From the NCBI RefSeq assembly GCF_001269925.1, contig NZ_LHVO01000063.1, positions 186,001-250,000 of the forward strand: a DNA stretch of 64,000 nucleotides, written 5' to 3'. Shown here in pieces: positions 62,392-64,000 of this stretch; positions within the stretch are counted from its first letter, which is position 1; each line of letters starts with the position of its first letter. The notes under the pieces were generated by a model, which did not search any database, was not told the origin of the DNA, and saw nothing but the letters and a program-made list of their open reading frames with translations. Source of the stretch: Pseudomonas sp. MIACH. Its GTDB lineage: Bacteria; Pseudomonadota; Gammaproteobacteria; Pseudomonadales; Pseudomonadaceae. The position numbers were made by a program, and so were the translations under genes.

Positions 62392-64000
62392 TGACTCAGA
62401 CTCACGAAGACACACCGTTTGAAGGCTTCGAACTGTCCCCGCAGCAGGCGCAGTTGTGGCGACTGCAACATACGCGCCTGGCGCCGACTGCCCAGCGCGC
62501 CAGCCTGCATATTCGTAGCGGGCAGCCGCTGGACGCGGTGCGGTTGAAAAACAGCTTGCTGACACTGATCGAGCGTCACGAGATTCTGCGCACCCGCTAT
62601 CAGCAACTGCCGGGGTTGTCTCTGCCGATGCAGGTGATCGAGGCGTCGAGCACGGATTGGCAAGCGCTGGACATCGAATTGCACACCGACGCTCATTCGG
62701 CAGCCTTGCGCCTGCCGGCGTTGCACCTGGACAGCACCAGCCTGCGGTATCTGGCACAGGAGTGGGCCGCCGCCTACCTGCAAGCCGCGCCTGGGGAACC
62801 GCCGCTGCAATACGCGGACTACGCGGCATGGCGCCTGGAATCGATGGACGATCAGACGCGCCAGTTCTGGGCCGAACAGTTCAACGCGATGATCGCTGAC
62901 GTGCCGTTGCCCTGGCAGCGGCAGACGCCTGCACCGAGCGGCCCGCTGGAACCGGACCAGATTGCCCTGACGCTGGACGCCACCACCCTGCAACGCCTGG
63001 AACAGCAGGCGCTGAACCTGGGTGTCAGCCCGGCGACGCTGGTCCTCGCCGCCTGGGTCACCGTGTGGCAACGCTACAGCGAAGCCGAGCGCCTGACGTT
63101 GGCGTACGACAACCAGACGCGTGCAGAGGTGCTGGGCGATGCCCTCGGTTTGTTCTGCGAACCGCTGCCGCTCACGCTCGATACTTCTGCTGAGCAGTCT
63201 TTCACCGCGCTTTGCCAGCAGGTGCATGAACGTGCCAGCGTGCTCGACGATGCACGCGACACCTATCCGAGCCACCTGAGCAATACCCCCGTACTGGCGG
63301 GCGTGGGCTTTCGTGAACTGGGCACGGCACCCGACAGCGCGCTGAACGATGCTGGCTGGCACATCACTCTGGCTGACAGTTCCAGCGCCGCTTGCGCGCT
63401 GTTGCTGCAATACGCGCCGTGTTCGGCCACGGCATTGACGCTGCACTTTGATGCTGCGCGTTACACCGCCGAGCACATCGAGGTCCTCGCCGGGCAATTG
63501 CTGAGCGTGATCGAGCATAGCCTGCGTGAACCGTCCACCAGCCTGGGCCGAATGACGACCTGCAACGTCGCCGAGCAACAGCGGGTCACGGGTGCACTCG
63601 CGCAGTCGCCGGTATTGAGTGCGCAGCAAGAACAGCAGTACGCCAGCACGTTTGCCCTGCCCAACCTGGCAGCCTGTTTTGCCCAGGGATCGAGCGCCAA
63701 CGGCCAGCGCCCGGCAGTCACCGGCCCTGGCGGCACGTTGAGCCACGCCGACCTGGAACAACGGGTCAGCGCGCTCACCCAGCAACTGCTCGCCCAACAG
63801 CTGGAGCCCGGTGCACGCATCGCCCATTTCCTGCCGCGTGATAGCGATGCGGTGGTGGCGCTGGTGGCGATCCTGCGGGCCGGGGCCTGCTATGTGCCGA
63901 TTGACCCGAGCTACCCGAGCGAACGCATCGAACACATTCTGCGCGACAGCCAGGCGCGCCTGGTATTGACCCATCAGGCGCGCATCGCTGAGCTGCCTGC
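62392..64000 (+). CDS. NRPS, truncated by window edge: interface-like domain - A (start)
   Basis: Open from the ATG at 62392 to the window end (536 codons). It begins MTQTHEDTPFEGFELSPQQA, then a condensation-like domain (HEILRTRY, LQYADYAAWRLES, ATLVLAAWVTVWQRY, LGLFCEPLPLTL) in which HHxxxDG is replaced by PALHLDSTSL. From about residue 420 an adenylation domain begins (NLAACFAQ, AVTGPGGTLSHADLEQR, AGACYVPIDPSYPSERIEHIL), but the pocket residues lie beyond the edge. The layout is that of the first NRPS (36118-39180): interface-like domain then A, receiving its condensation domain from the end of the previous protein. The last residue is probably also hydroxylated (His or Asp), by analogy only. 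Confidence 0.88.

Noticed and set aside
26678..64000. Pyoverdine gene cluster (suggested by the Dab aminotransferase and Fur box)
   Set aside because: No chromophore module (no Tyr/Dab/Glu PvdL-like start after the acyl ligase), no hydroxyornithine genes seen, and the domain order fits corrugatin-type lipopeptides.
26678..64000. Syringomycin- or tolaasin-type phytotoxin locus (suggested by SyrP-like proteins)
   Set aside because: Only about eight residues, His and Asp with two hydroxylases, a TonB receptor and a Fur box point to a siderophore; no halogenase was seen.

Overview
The window reads as chromosome of a fluorescent Pseudomonas (P. fluorescens group). It is GC-rich, and it combines ferulate/coniferyl alcohol catabolism, a pectate lyase beside an Hxc-type type II secretion system (T2SS), and a corrugatin-type lipopeptide siderophore locus. 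No tRNA, rRNA, CRISPR array, insertion sequence or prophage gene was recognised. Everything here is read by eye; no database search was run.

Region 1 (1-9.9 kb) is an aromatic catabolism island. The left edge has the start of vdh (vanillin dehydrogenase) and ech (feruloyl-CoA hydratase/lyase), divergent from a MarR-type regulator like FerR. Next come an OprD-type porin divergent from an aromatic-acid MFS importer. A three-gene leftward operon follows: aromatic aldehyde dehydrogenase, coniferyl alcohol dehydrogenase (CalA) and a MetA/SphA-type outer-membrane channel. It starts at a good sigma-54 promoter and is divergent from a XylR/DmpR-type activator. Together these genes can take coniferyl alcohol through coniferyl aldehyde and ferulate towards vanillate. 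Several leaders carry AAnAAnAA (Hfq/Crc) motifs next to the ribosome binding site.

Region 2 (10.0-15.1 kb) has a TetR regulator and an apparent four-gene leftward operon: serine hydrolase of the 6-aminohexanoate-dimer hydrolase class, outer-membrane barrel, PotF-like binding protein with an altered ligand pocket, and a DUF3237 protein. I know of no described system with this composition.

Region 3 (15.3-26.6 kb) is a PL1 pectate lyase followed by a T2SS of eleven genes in the same gene order as the P. aeruginosa hxc cluster, including a lipoprotein secretin. The pectate lyase sits where the hxc substrate gene lapA sits in P. aeruginosa.

Region 4 (26.7-64.0 kb, continuing past the right edge) is a nonribosomal peptide siderophore locus. 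A TonB receptor and a 2,4-diaminobutyrate aminotransferase run left from a Fur-box region. Running right are two SyrP/TauD-type hydroxylases, a FAAL-ACP-C starter protein and four NRPS proteins. Hand-read adenylation codes predict fatty acyl-His-Dab-(Orn-like)-Ser-D-Ser-Asp-Dab-X, where X is on the truncated last protein. Two proteins begin with a condensation-like domain lacking the HHxxxDG motif, matching the interface domains proposed to recruit beta-hydroxylases. The composition fits the corrugatin/ornicorrugatin/histicorrugatin family, most like ornicorrugatin.
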